Assembly: GCF_014748335.1 (NCBI RefSeq)
Contig: NZ_JAAVIY010000004.1
Location: 186,001-250,000 of the forward strand
Direction: 5' to 3'
Origin: Flavobacterium selenitireducens
Lineage (GTDB): Bacteria > Bacteroidota > Bacteroidia > Flavobacteriales > Flavobacteriaceae
DNA length: 64,000 nucleotides
Each line of letters opens with the position of its first letter. The first letter of the stretch is position 1. The notes beneath the pieces are model-generated. The model ran no database searches. It saw only the letters and a list, made by a program, of their open reading frames with translations, and had not been told where the DNA came from. Below are positions 51,242 through 60,340 of this stretch, piece by piece. The position numbers and the translations under genes are program-made.

Positions 51242-51258
51242 TGGGATAAAACCGAATC

Positions 51259-52014
51259 ATGCACGAGCAATTCCATCCTGATTTTTCCGATAAAAAAGAA
51301 ATCGTAAGGAATTTCGTTGCCCGGTTCAAGACCGACGGCAAACTGCTGGCGGATGGCAAGCGCAACAAGATTAAAATATTTGAGGACGGCAATTTTGCCT
51401 ATAACATCAAATCGTTCAAAGTCCCGAATCTGGTCAACCAAATCATTTATGGGATGATCCGCCCTTCAAAGGCCAAGCGCTCGTTCGAATATGCCAATCG
51501 CTTGCTCGAGAACGGATTCGGCACGCCGAGACCCGTTGCGTATTTCGAGAATAAGAGTTTGCTTCTTAAAGACAGTTATTACGTGTCCGAACAATTGCAA
51601 TGCGACCTGACGTTCCGCGAACTGACCACCGACAGGAATTATCCGGATCACGAAACCATATTGCGCCAATTCACGAAATTCACGTTTGACCTTCACGAAA
51701 AAAATATCGAATTCCTCGATCACACGCCTGGAAATACGTTGATTCGGAAAATAGGAGAGAAGCAGTACGCTTTTTTTCTCGTCGACTTGAACCGGATGAA
51801 TTTCCGTGCGCTTTCATTCGACGAGCGCCTTAAGAACATGGCACGGCTCACGCCTGAACCTGATTTGGTACGCGTAATGGCAGACGAATATTCGAAATTA
51901 AGCGGACATTCGTTCGAGGAAACGTTTTCCAAGCTGACGAAATTCTCGATGGCGTTCCGCGACAGGTTTTACCGCAAAAGACGAATCAAAAAAATGCTAT
52001 TGCTGAGAAAATGA
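51259..52014 (+). CDS. Lipopolysaccharide kinase, InaA/KdkA-like
   Basis: A 251-residue protein with a small eukaryote-like kinase fold. The N-lobe has a Lys in YNIKSFKVP; the catalytic loop reads FLDHTPGNTLI (D/H-x3-GN) near residue 155; the metal-binding segment is FFLVDLNRMNF. A very basic C-terminus (RDRFYRKRRIKKMLLLRK) would bind the membrane or LPS. This matches the InaA/WaaP/Kdo kinase group that phosphorylates inner-core Kdo or heptose. Translationally close (one base between) to the GT2 gene that follows. Confidence 0.82.
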   Translation: MHEQFHPDFSDKKEIVRNFVARFKTDGKLLADGKRNKIKIFEDGNFAYNIKSFKVPNLVNQIIYGMIRPSKAKRSFEYANRLLENGFGTPRPVAYFENKSLLLKDSYYVSEQLQCDLTFRELTTDRNYPDHETILRQFTKFTFDLHEKNIEFLDHTPGNTLIRKIGEKQYAFFLVDLNRMNFRALSFDERLKNMARLTPEPDLVRVMADEYSKLSGHSFEETFSKLTKFSMAFRDRFYRKRRIKKMLLLRK

Positions 52015-52015
52015 T

Positions 52016-52828
52016 ATGAAAGCATCTGTAATCATGAGTACGTACAATTCCGAAGAATGGCTCGAAAAGGTCATTTGGGGATTCAGCGTGCAGTCCGAAC
52101 TCGATTTTGAGATCATCATCGCCGACGACGGCTCGGGGCCCAAAACCAAGGAATTGCTCGACCGTTTGCGTCTGCTGATTTCGATGCCGCTTTTACACGT
52201 CTGGCAAGAAGATAACGGTTTCCAAAAATCGCAGATACTGAACAAAGCCATCGTGGCTTCCAATTCGGACTATCTTATTTTTACGGACGGCGACTGCATT
52301 CCGAGGAAGGATTTTGTGGAAACGCACGTCCGACATCGCGAAAAAGGCTACTTCCTTTCCGGCGGCTACTTCATGCTGCCGATGAATATCTCCAAAGCGA
52401 TTTCCAAAAACGACATCATCTATCAACGCTGTTTCGACATTAAATGGTTGTTGTCACAGGGTTTGCCGAAATCGTTCAAGAACAACAAACTTACCGCGAC
52501 GGGATTTTGGGCGAAGCTCCTCAATTTCGTTACGCCTACAAAACCGACCTGGAACGGCCACAATGCTTCGGGTTGGAAAGAGGATCTCGTGGCCATAAAC
52601 GGTTTCAACCAGGAGATGCAATACGGCGGACAGGATCGCGAACTGGGTGAACGCTTGTTCAACAAAGGGTTGAAGTCAAAACAAATCCGATATTCGGCAA
52701 TCGTGATCCACTTGGACCATGCGCGCGGTTACGTGAACGAGGCGACGTGGAGGAAGAATTTTGCTATACGGGAAAATACGCGTAAGAATAAGGTCGTGAA
52801 GACGCCGATCGGGATTGAATCCAATTAA
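52016..52828 (+). CDS. Family 2 glycosyltransferase
   Basis: A 270-residue GT-A enzyme. The nucleotide-binding start is KASVIMSTYNSEEWLEKVI, followed by EIIIADDGSG; the metal site is FTDGDCIPRKDF (D-x-D). A C-terminal part with NGHNASGWKEDLVAINGF and GGQDRELGERLF resembles the galactosyltransferase-like C-terminal region of GT2 proteins. It forms a unit with the LPS-kinase-like gene, so it probably adds an LPS core sugar. The repeat array starts about 40 nt after its stop. Confidence 0.88.
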   Translation: MKASVIMSTYNSEEWLEKVIWGFSVQSELDFEIIIADDGSGPKTKELLDRLRLLISMPLLHVWQEDNGFQKSQILNKAIVASNSDYLIFTDGDCIPRKDFVETHVRHREKGYFLSGGYFMLPMNISKAISKNDIIYQRCFDIKWLLSQGLPKSFKNNKLTATGFWAKLLNFVTPTKPTWNGHNASGWKEDLVAINGFNQEMQYGGQDRELGERLFNKGLKSKQIRYSAIVIHLDHARGYVNEATWRKNFAIRENTRKNKVVKTPIGIESN

Positions 52829-52869
52829 TTGCTGCTTTATTCGTGTGGATTACCGGACTTTTTTCTCGC

Positions 52870-54530
52870 TTCTGATAGCCGTGAATGCGAATTTATTTTT
52901 GCCGCGGATTGTTTGATTTTTGGGATTGTTTATGACAGCTGCGAGTTCGTGGATCTGTTTTTGCCGCGGATTATCTGATTTTTGGGATTGTTTATGACAG
53001 CTGTGAGTTCGTGAATGTGTTTTTGCCGCGGATTGGCTGATTTTTAGGATTTCCATAACAGCCGCGAATTCGCGAATTGTGCGTTGCCGCGGATTCCTCT
53101 TGCGATACTAAAATCCTTGAATCCTTGAATCCGCGACCCAAAAAACATTTTGATGCAGCAGTTAAATTCGCGCATTCGCGGCTAAAACATTCCTACTCGT
53201 ATTTAGCCAAACATCTGAATCCTTGAATGCTTGAATCCGCGGCCAAAAAAACATTTCGGTACAACAGATAAATTCGCGCATTCGTGGCTAAAAAAATTTG
53301 TAAGCCTATTCCTTGAATTCGCGAGTTTATTTTGCTTCGGATTATCTGATTTTTGGGATTTTATAACAGCCGCGAATTCGCGAATTGTGCGTTCCCGCGG
53401 ATTCATTTTGCGACACTAAAATCCTTGAATCCTTGAATCCTCGGCTAAAAATATCGGTACAACAGCTAAATTCGCGCATTCGCGGCTAAATATTCCTACT
53501 CGTATTTAGCCAAACATCTAAATCCTTAAATCCTTGAATCCGCGGCTAAAAAAAAGTCGGTCTAACAGGTAAAATTTGCATTCGCTGCTAAAACATTCCT
53601 ACTCGTATTTAGCCAAACAGCTAAATCCTTGAATCCTTGAATCCGCGGCCAAAAAACATTTTGGCATAACAGCTGAATTCGCGCATTCGCGGCTAAACAT
53701 TCCTACTCGTATTTAGCCCAACAACTAATCCTTGAATCCTTGAATCCGCGGCCAAAAAAACATTTCGGTACAACAACTGAATTCGCGCATTCGCGGCTAA
53801 AAAAATTTGTAAGCCTATTCCGCGAATTCGCGAGTTTATTTTGCCGCGGATTATCTGATTTTTAGGATTGTTTATAACAGCCGCGAATTCGCGAATTGTG
53901 TTTTGCCGCGGATTCCTCTTGCGACACTAAAATCCTTGAATCCTTGAATCCGCGGCCAAAAAAACATTTTGATGAGCAGTAAAATTCGCGCATTCGCGGC
54001 TAAAACATTCCTACTCGTACTTAGCCAAACAGCTAAATCCTTGAATCCTTGAATCCGCGGCCAAAAAAACATTTTGATGAGCAGTTAAATTCGCGCATTC
54101 GCGGCTAAAACATTCCTACTCGTACTTAGCCAAACAGCTAAATCCTTGAATCCTTGAATCCGCGGCCAAAAAACATTTTGGCACAACAGATAAATTTGCG
54201 CATTCGCGGCTAAAAACATTTATCTCAATAATTAATCCGAGAGTTTATAAGTTTATTTGCCGCGGATTATCGGATTTCTAGGATTTCATAAATCAGCCGC
54301 GAATTCGCGAATTGTGCTTGCCGCGGATTCCTCTTGCGACACTAAAATCCTTGAATGCTTGAATCCGCGACCCAAAAAACATTTCGGTACAACAGCTAAA
54401 TTTGCGCATTCGCGGCTAAACATTCCTACTCGTATTTAGCCCAACATCTGAATCCTTGAATGCTTGAATCCGCGGCCAAAAAACATTTCGGTACAGCAGA
54501 TAAATTCGCGCATTCGCGGCTAAAACATTG
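52870..54530. repeat. 1.7-kb array of two interspersed repeat modules
   Basis: Module B (period exactly 105 bp at 53931, 54036 and 54141; about eleven copies) contains ATCCTTGAATCCTTGAATCC, CGCGGCCAAAAAA, AATTCGCGCATTCGCGGC and a perfect GGCTAAA/TTTAGCC hairpin with loop ACATTCCTACTCGTA. Module A (six copies, near 52902, 52963, 53026, 53331, 53844 and 54260) contains CCGCGGATTATCTGATTTTT and GCCGCGAATTCGCGAATT. From 53026 on the order is A-BB-A-BBBB-A-BBB-A-BB. No gene is supported. It lies between two convergent glycosyltransferase genes. Modules A and B are partly inverted versions of each other. Confidence 0.9.
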
Positions 54531-54550
54531 TAATCTCGACCTAGTAAATC

Positions 54551-55612
54551 CTAATTCGCATCCAAATAAGCGTGAAGCTCCGGCAAAATCAAATCCGGCG
54601 AAAACTGCCCATACAATTCCATCGCCCTGTCCTTCATTTGCTTTGCCGATTTTGATCCGTACAGATCCGGACGGAAATCCTTCAAGTGAACCGAAACGTT
54701 GTGCAGGCCGTCGTCGAATGCATTCCAGGCTTCTTTTTTGATCCAGGTCGAAAAAATCGTAAAAGTTGGTTTCATCAACGCTTTGGCCATATTTACCGCT
54801 CCACCTTCATTCCCGATAAGCGCATCGCAATGATAGGTCAGCGACAAAAACTCGCGAATGCTGCCCGGCACGATGTGGAATTTTATGTTTTCCTGTGTCT
54901 TAGGCCCGCACATGTTGAAAATTTCGCGCGCCTGGGCTTCCTGTATCGGCATGTAATTGAACAGCAGCGTCGCGTTTGTTTGGGAAACGATTTCGTCGAG
55001 AATCCTGGCCATGAATGGAAACGGATACGTTTTATTGCCTCCGCTGCCCAAAACACCAATCATGTAGCATTTCCTGGAAAAATCGATGTTGTGCGATTCG
55101 AGGATGTTTTTCCCGTTTGCAATTTCTTTGTCCGATAAAAAGATTCTCGGACGATTGTCCAACTTTTGTCCGCCAGACAAGGATTTCAGTAGCAGCAGCC
55201 GGTTTTCGATCGCGAGTCCGGCATCTGTTTCCGGTCTTGATTTTTCGCGAACCGTCTCGTCATAAACGAATTGGGTGTAGGACTTGTAAAATCCGATCTT
55301 CTTTTTCGCACCGGAAACGCCCACCACGATATTGCTTTCGAGTTTGCCGTAAGCGTCGATTACGATGTCGTATCGCGTTTTCCGGATCGCGACCAGAAAT
55401 TTCAACAACGCTTTTTTGCTCTTGCGGAACTCGTCCTTAAAAAGAATAAGATTGTCGATGTTCGGATTGTTCTCGACCACGGGCCGCGTAAACGGATACA
55501 CGAGGTAGTCGACTCGCGAGTCCGGGTAGAGCATCTTAAGATTGTTGCAGATAATCGAAGTCGCCAGGACGTCTCCAATCATTTTTTGCTGTATGACGAG
55601 GATTTTCAACAA
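54551..55612 (-). CDS. Family 9 glycosyltransferase (ADP-heptose:LPS heptosyltransferase type)
   Basis: A 353-residue GT-B enzyme. The start MLKILVIQQKMIGDVLATSI matches the GT9 opening (R/Q-x-GD-x-L-x-T). Further marks are YDIVIDAYGKLESNIVV, IGVLGSGGNKTYPFPFMARIL (the donor-binding GSG region in place of the usual GA) and the C-terminal ALIGNEGGAVNMAKAL, equivalent to the family D-S/T-G-P/x-x-H-x-A motif. It probably transfers a heptose or related sugar to the LPS core. It is convergent with the GT2 gene across the repeat array. Confidence 0.88.
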   Translation of the reverse strand: MLKILVIQQKMIGDVLATSIICNNLKMLYPDSRVDYLVYPFTRPVVENNPNIDNLILFKDEFRKSKKALLKFLVAIRKTRYDIVIDAYGKLESNIVVGVSGAKKKIGFYKSYTQFVYDETVREKSRPETDAGLAIENRLLLLKSLSGGQKLDNRPRIFLSDKEIANGKNILESHNIDFSRKCYMIGVLGSGGNKTYPFPFMARILDEIVSQTNATLLFNYMPIQEAQAREIFNMCGPKTQENIKFHIVPGSIREFLSLTYHCDALIGNEGGAVNMAKALMKPTFTIFSTWIKKEAWNAFDDGLHNVSVHLKDFRPDLYGSKSAKQMKDRAMELYGQFSPDLILPELHAYLDAN

Positions 55613-55766
55613 CTAATAATTAGCAATTAATAATAATGGGTGTCGGAGCGGAAAACTCACCGGGTTAAAATTCGGTTGACGTGATCGATAATTAAAAATC
55701 GGGGAATCGGAAGTCGGAAGCCTGAATCGACGCGATACTTCAGCTCGACATCATTAATTATAATTG

Positions 55767-56582
55767 TCAAACGGCGACGTCGTATTCACGCAAAGCATCG
55801 TTCAAACTCGTTTTAAGATCTGTCGACGGTTTGCGTTTCCCGATGATCAGCGCGCAAGGCACCTGGAATTCCCCTGCCTCGAATTTCTTGGTGTAACTTC
55901 CCGGGATCACAACCGAACGTGCCGGGACGTATCCTTTCATTTCTACGGGTTCAGTTCCTGTCACGTCGATAATTTTGGTCGATGCTGTCAAGCAGACGTT
56001 GGCGCCAAGGACTGCTTCGGTTTCAACGCGGACGCCTTCTACGACGATACAGCGGGACCCGATGAACGCTCCGTCTTCGATAACTACTGGAGCAGCTTGG
56101 AGCGGTTCCAAAACGCCGCCGATCCCGACGCCACCGCTAAGGTGGACGTTCTTGCCGATTTGGGCACAGCTGCCGACGGTTGCCCAGGTATCGACCATCG
56201 TGCCTTCGTCTACGAATGCGCCGATGTTGACATAACTCGGCATCAGGATCACGCCTTTTGAAATATAGGCCCCGTGACGCGCCACAGCATGAGGCACAAC
56301 GCGGATCCCTTTTGCCGCATAACCTCGCTTCAAGGGGATTTTATCGTGGTATTCAAATATTCCGACCTCGAAGGTTTCCATTTTCTGTATCGGAAAATAC
56401 AAGACCACGGCTTTTTTGATCCATTCGTTGACTTGCCAGCCATCGAGCGTCGGCTCAGACACGCGTATCGTGCCCTCGTCGAGAAGGTCAACTACCTTGC
56501 GGATGGCGTCGAGTGTTTTCGGATCTTGTAAAAGGGAACGGTCATCCCATGCTTTTTCTATGGTTTCACGAAGGTGGTTCAT
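55767..56582 (-). CDS. dapD: 2,3,4,5-tetrahydropyridine-2,6-dicarboxylate N-succinyltransferase
   Basis: A 271-residue left-handed beta-helix acyltransferase of the succinylase branch of lysine/diaminopimelate synthesis. Typical features: MNHLRETIEKAWDDRSLL, RVVPHAVARHGAYI, MPSYVNIGAFVDEGTMVDTW, GSCAQIGKNVHLSGGVGIGG and LEPLQAAPVVIEDGAFIGSR. Length agrees with E. coli DapD (274). The ATG at 56582 is preferred over an in-frame TTG one codon upstream. A -7 box lies 16 nt before it. Confidence 0.96.
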   Translation of the reverse strand: MNHLRETIEKAWDDRSLLQDPKTLDAIRKVVDLLDEGTIRVSEPTLDGWQVNEWIKKAVVLYFPIQKMETFEVGIFEYHDKIPLKRGYAAKGIRVVPHAVARHGAYISKGVILMPSYVNIGAFVDEGTMVDTWATVGSCAQIGKNVHLSGGVGIGGVLEPLQAAPVVIEDGAFIGSRCIVVEGVRVETEAVLGANVCLTASTKIIDVTGTEPVEMKGYVPARSVVIPGSYTKKFEAGEFQVPCALIIGKRKPSTDLKTSLNDALREYDVAV

Positions 56583-56598
56583 CAAATTCTGTTTTTTA

Positions 56599-56606
56599 CA
56601 AATTTA
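56599..56606 (-). promoter_or_regulatory. -7 promoter element for dapD
   Basis: The minus strand reads TAAATTTG (TAnnTTTG), 16 nt before the ATG at 56582. Confidence 0.55.
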
Positions 56607-56624
56607 GGCCAAATTGGGATAATT

Positions 56625-56722
56625 TAATTAGCGAATTGGTGAATTAGCGAATTAGCGAATTGGTGAATTAGCGAATTAGCGAATTAGCAAATTAGCGAAT
56701 GGTTGATTAGATAATTAGATAA
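56625..56722. repeat. Octamer tandem repeat (GCGAATTA type)
   Basis: About nine imperfect 8-nt units alternate GCGAATTA and GTGAATTA/GCGAATTG, decaying into GATAATTA units. On the minus strand the unit contains TAA. It makes up much of the 317-bp spacer 56586-56902 between dapD and the FUSC gene. Confidence 0.85.
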
Positions 56723-56764
56723 TGAGCGAAATCGCCGAATCGAGAGCAATTGCCACGAAAGGGG

Positions 56765-56820
56765 CAAACTCAAATTTCAAATTTCAAAATCCAAAATCCA
56801 AATTCCAAACTCCAATTTCC
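56765..56820. repeat. Heptamer tandem repeat (CAAATTT/CAAAATC type)
   Basis: Seven contiguous 7-nt units: CAAATTT twice, CAAAATC twice, then CAAATTC, CAAACTC and CAATTTC. It lies 82 nt past the stop of the minus-strand FUSC gene. On that sense strand units read like AAATTTG and give TGA at some joints. Confidence 0.85.
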
Positions 56821-56902
56821 ATGTTAGGGACGAAACTCGAACGAAAGGATAAAAACATAAGGCGTGGCCGAACGGAGCGAAGCTAAGAGCGAATCGACAA
56901 AA

Positions 56903-59125
56903 TCATCCATCCGAAAGCAATCGCTTCACACTTTTCAAGACGTTTTCGGACAATCCCGTGAGGTTGACAAGCTGCTCGATGACCAATTGACTTTCCTCCA
57001 TCTTAAGGCGGAATTCCTCGCTTTCCTCGAGATGCCCTTCCTGTAATTCGCGGGTACGGATGTTCTTGAGTTCGGTAAAACGCATCGCCAAATCGCCGTC
57101 GTTCGCATCGATTTCCTGGTTGGCCGCGGCTTCCATGTTTAACAGCGATATCGCGCGGTTGAGGTTGCGGATGACGGTTTCGGCCACGATGTTGAATGCG
57201 TTGGACGCCTGGGTTGTCTTATGCGATTGGATATACGTCCCCAAAGACGCCGAGGCAGACAACAGCGTGTGGTTGAGCACGGCGAGCTTGTAAATCTGCG
57301 GCAATTGTTTTTGCTTTGATTTCGGCTCCTGCGACATGCGTTGAAAGGACGCCATCAGGTTGCCGGTCTCGATAAAGGCGTTCTTGCGCGCCAGGCGGTA
57401 TGAAGTGGTCACATCGCCTTTGTGATTGTAAAAAAGCGAGATCTCGTTGAGGTAATTGCGATTGGCCTCGATCGATTTTTTCAAATGGGACGGCACGTTG
57501 AGAAATTCCCAGGACGGCCACAGGAAGTAGTTGGCGACAAAACAAAGCGTGGCCCCGATGATCGTATCGAGGATACGGAGCTCGATCACCTCGTTTATAT
57601 TGGGTGAGATCGAAGCATACAAAAACACGACATACATCGTCACGAACGTAACGCCGATCTTGTAGTTCGTGGCTGTAAAGGCAAACCCGAGCAGCATGCA
57701 GACGATCGTAAAGGCCGCGATTACGGCTGAACTCGCTATAAAATGCAACGCACCGAACGCAATGATGCCTCCGAGAACCGTCCCGAAGATGCGCTGGTAG
57801 GAGCGTGTTTTGGTCAGTCCGTAGCCGGGGCGCATGATGACCACAATAGTCAGCAGGATCCAGTAAGCGTTTTCGAGATGGAACACAGCGGCGACCAGAA
57901 ATCCTACGATTAGCGTGGCGGTCATGCGCAGCGAATGCCGGAAGATCATCGAGGAAAACCCGAGATTTTCACGCAAGGTGCTCCACGGATAATAGGTCGG
58001 CGCCAGGAATTTTTCGAGGTCTTTGTCGCGGTTCTTGAGCATCTTGAACTCAATCTTGCGCTCGTTGAACGCTCTCTCGATGATCTTGATTTTCTCTATC
58101 TGTTTTTCGGCATAATGCAACATGTTGGTAAGCATGAAGACGCCTTCCGACGCTTCTTCCTTTCCCAGTTCGGTTTCGTAACTGCGGATGGCGTGTTCGA
58201 ATCCGGCCAGGTCCTGAAGCAGGTTGTGACGCGATTCGTATTGGCTGTTGCGCTCGATGCTCTGCCTGATCTTTTTGACGACGGCTGCCAGATTATATGC
58301 AAGGTTCTGATAGGTTTTGAGGACGTTCTCGTGCTTTTCGAATTTTGCGTGCAGCTTGTTGTGGTCAAACGAGGTCGAGAGCGCGAGTTCCATGATCTCG
58401 ACAAGCGAAATAAAAACGAGCAGCATACGGCGATTGCGGTCGGAATTACCGGAGCTGAAGCGCGTCCGGATCACGACTTCGCGTATGTTTTCGTGGATCG
58501 TGTTGAGCTCGACCTGAAGGTGCAGTTGCTTTTCGATGATCTTGGACCGGTAGGCTTCCTTTTCCCACAAATCCCCGCGGAGTTTAAGATATTTGGACGT
58601 CAGGCGCATGCATTCGGCCAACTGTAATTCGGTGTAACGGTGCGGCCTTACGAAGTGGAAGGTCAGGGAGACAGCCAGGTAGAACAATCCGCCGAGAAGC
58701 ATCCATCCGGCCTGCGCAAACATTTCCCAGCCTGTTTTCAGATGTCCGAAAGCCAACGCGACGGCCAGCAATCCGGAGAACGAAACCATGTTGGCGCGGT
58801 GTCCGTAAACGGAAATCATCGCCAGAAAAAACAAGGCGAAGGCTGCAAACGGGTACAAAACGAACGGATACGGGTAAAGGAGATTGACAAGCAAGGTGCT
58901 GCCGGCGACGATCACCGCCGCTACGAGAACGCCGTTGATCTTATGGCGCAGATTGCTTGGAATGTCGGCCGGGTAGGTGAGGAAGGCGCCCAGGGCAATC
59001 GTGAATCCGATGTCGAAAATCCCGAGTTGGGAACACACGATCACCGGTATTACCGAGGCAACCGTCACTTTGAGTGCGTTCTCGAAATTGGTGCTGTCGG
59101 TAAACTGTCGGATTTTTTCAACCAT
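56903..59125 (-). CDS. FUSC family inner membrane protein (YccS-like)
   Basis: A 740-residue protein with two blocks of about five to six membrane helices (roughly residues 15-155 and 395-520), separated and followed by cytoplasmic helical regions. This is the YccS/aromatic-acid-exporter (FUSC) architecture: ALKVTVASVIPVIVCSQLGIF, ALGAFLTYPADIPSN, then in the second block MTATLIVGFLVAAVFHLENAYWILLTIVVIMRPGYGLTKTRSYQRIFGT (read in parts ILLTIVVIMRPGYGLTKTRS and RIFGTVLGG). The family includes efflux pumps for aromatic acids, but this member's substrate is unknown. A perfect -7 box ends 5 nt before the ATG, suggesting a leaderless mRNA. Confidence 0.88.
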   Translation of the reverse strand: MVEKIRQFTDSTNFENALKVTVASVIPVIVCSQLGIFDIGFTIALGAFLTYPADIPSNLRHKINGVLVAAVIVAGSTLLVNLLYPYPFVLYPFAAFALFFLAMISVYGHRANMVSFSGLLAVALAFGHLKTGWEMFAQAGWMLLGGLFYLAVSLTFHFVRPHRYTELQLAECMRLTSKYLKLRGDLWEKEAYRSKIIEKQLHLQVELNTIHENIREVVIRTRFSSGNSDRNRRMLLVFISLVEIMELALSTSFDHNKLHAKFEKHENVLKTYQNLAYNLAAVVKKIRQSIERNSQYESRHNLLQDLAGFEHAIRSYETELGKEEASEGVFMLTNMLHYAEKQIEKIKIIERAFNERKIEFKMLKNRDKDLEKFLAPTYYPWSTLRENLGFSSMIFRHSLRMTATLIVGFLVAAVFHLENAYWILLTIVVIMRPGYGLTKTRSYQRIFGTVLGGIIAFGALHFIASSAVIAAFTIVCMLLGFAFTATNYKIGVTFVTMYVVFLYASISPNINEVIELRILDTIIGATLCFVANYFLWPSWEFLNVPSHLKKSIEANRNYLNEISLFYNHKGDVTTSYRLARKNAFIETGNLMASFQRMSQEPKSKQKQLPQIYKLAVLNHTLLSASASLGTYIQSHKTTQASNAFNIVAETVIRNLNRAISLLNMEAAANQEIDANDGDLAMRFTELKNIRTRELQEGHLEESEEFRLKMEESQLVIEQLVNLTGLSENVLKSVKRLLSDG

Positions 59126-59130
59126 CTAAA

Positions 59131-59138
59131 CAAAGTTA
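59131..59138 (-). promoter_or_regulatory. -7 promoter element abutting the FUSC start codon
   Basis: The minus strand reads TAACTTTG, then TTTAG, then ATG. Confidence 0.5.
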
Positions 59139-59289
59139 GCGATTGGCCGCCGAATTTGGAACAGCCACCGGTTAATGTTGTAGCAACTTTGGCGAAAGAT
59201 TTTTGGGCAGGAAAAGCGAGGCGTTTTGGGTGGAGAAAATTTGTGTTGGAAATACTTGTCAGAAATTATATACAAAATCATCTGTAAAT

Positions 59290-59350
59290 AAAGCCGCCAC
59301 CACCCACCCGTAAATTTAGCGGGATAGCAAACCACCCGATTACAGAAAAT
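59290..59350. repeat. Possible distant inverted copy of the 31.3-kb repeat
   Basis: Read on the minus strand it shares AGATTTTCTGTA, TAAATTTAC and CGGGTGG in the same order as the 107-bp repeats at 31306 and 31472, with different spacers. It contains the perfect inverted repeat TACAGA-AAA-TCTGTA. Homology is uncertain. Confidence 0.35.
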
Positions 59351-59402
59351 CTGTAGAAAAACTTAAATTTTCCCGAACCTAACTTTCTGCATTCTTAACT
59401 TT

Positions 59403-59545
59403 CAACTACCAACTACCAACTACCAACTACCAACTACCAACTGCCAACCATCAACCCTCAACTACCAACTACCAACCCTCAACTACCAACAATCAACTAC
59501 CAACTACCAACAATCAACTACCAACTACCAACTATCAACTATCAA
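59403..59545. repeat. Heptamer tandem repeat (CAACTAC type), about 20 units
   Basis: Tandem CCAACTA units with variants (CAACCCT, CAACAAT, CAACTAT) run right up to the stop codon of the minus-strand phosphatase gene at 59546. On its sense strand the unit is GTTGGTA with TAG at each joint; even the last codons of that gene are GGT/GTT-rich. Confidence 0.92.
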
Positions 59546-60340
59546 CTAACCACCAACCAAACCCAACTCCCTCAACGTGTCAATCACACCACCGTGATTG
59601 TTGTCCAATTTCGTCCGGAACTTCGAGATGGCCAGGATTTCCGGATGCGCATTGGCCATCGCATAACTGTTCTCGGAATATTGCATCATCTCAAAATCGT
59701 TCATATAATCGCCAAACACGATAGTTTCGGAATTCGAAATTCCCAATTTCTCCTGCATTTTTCGGAGAGCGGCGCCTTTGTTGGCATAAAGCGGCATGAT
59801 GTCGAGCCAGATCTCGCTTGCCACGGCGGGTTGGGCGCGATCTGAAAATGGCGCAAAATATTTAAAACTGTAGTTTTCAGGATTTTTGAAGTCGCAAACC
59901 GTGAATTTCAGGACATCGGCATCGACTTCCATAAGATCGTCGACGATTTTTTTGTGGTGGAAATAATCCCCGGTCTTAGCCAAAAAACGCGCATCGGTAC
60001 TTTCGACATAAGCCGTTTCGGCACCGCAGAGAACGATATGGCAATCGTCGAGCCCACGCGCGGTGTCAATGAATTCGTGCACAAGCGTCCTGTCGAGAGC
60101 CGTCGTCGAAATGACTTCCCCGTTATTGACCACGATAGTCCCGTTCTCGGCCATGAACAACATTTTGTCGCGTACCGGCTCAAAAATGTCCGCCAGCGTT
60201 TGATATTGGCGGCCACTGGCAACGGCGAACATTACGCCTTTTTCGTTGAGTTGGGCGATGGTTTCCCAGATGGATGCGGGAAGTTCCCGTTTGTCGTTGA
60301 GAAGCGTCCCGTCCATATCCGTAACGATAAGTCTGGTCAT
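59546..60340 (-). CDS. Cof-type HAD-IIB sugar/nucleotide phosphatase
   Basis: A 264-residue HAD hydrolase. Motif I is VTDMDGTLLND at residues 5-15, motif II is FAVASGRQY, motif III a Lys near residue 190 (NKGAALRKMQEKLGI), and motif IV VFGDYMNDFEMMQY. A C2-type cap lies between motifs II and III. Substrates are probably phosphosugars or flavin nucleotides; no further precision is possible. It overlaps the mqo stop by one base (TGATG) and is translationally coupled to it. Its C-terminal codons run into the heptamer tract. Confidence 0.9.
   Translation of the reverse strand: MTRLIVTDMDGTLLNDKRELPASIWETIAQLNEKGVMFAVASGRQYQTLADIFEPVRDKMLFMAENGTIVVNNGEVISTTALDRTLVHEFIDTARGLDDCHIVLCGAETAYVESTDARFLAKTGDYFHHKKIVDDLMEVDADVLKFTVCDFKNPENYSFKYFAPFSDRAQPAVASEIWLDIMPLYANKGAALRKMQEKLGISNSETIVFGDYMNDFEMMQYSENSYAMANAHPEILAISKFRTKLDNNHGGVIDTLRELGLVGG

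Noticed and set aside
52870-54530. The repeat array as a CRISPR locus
   Set aside because: The units are about 105 bp with no short constant repeat separating unique spacers; everything between the motifs is itself repeated, and there are no cas genes.
53203-54741. Short open frames inside the repeat array and over its right edge
   Set aside because: They are translations of the repeats in arbitrary frames, differ between units by frameshifts and have no start context.
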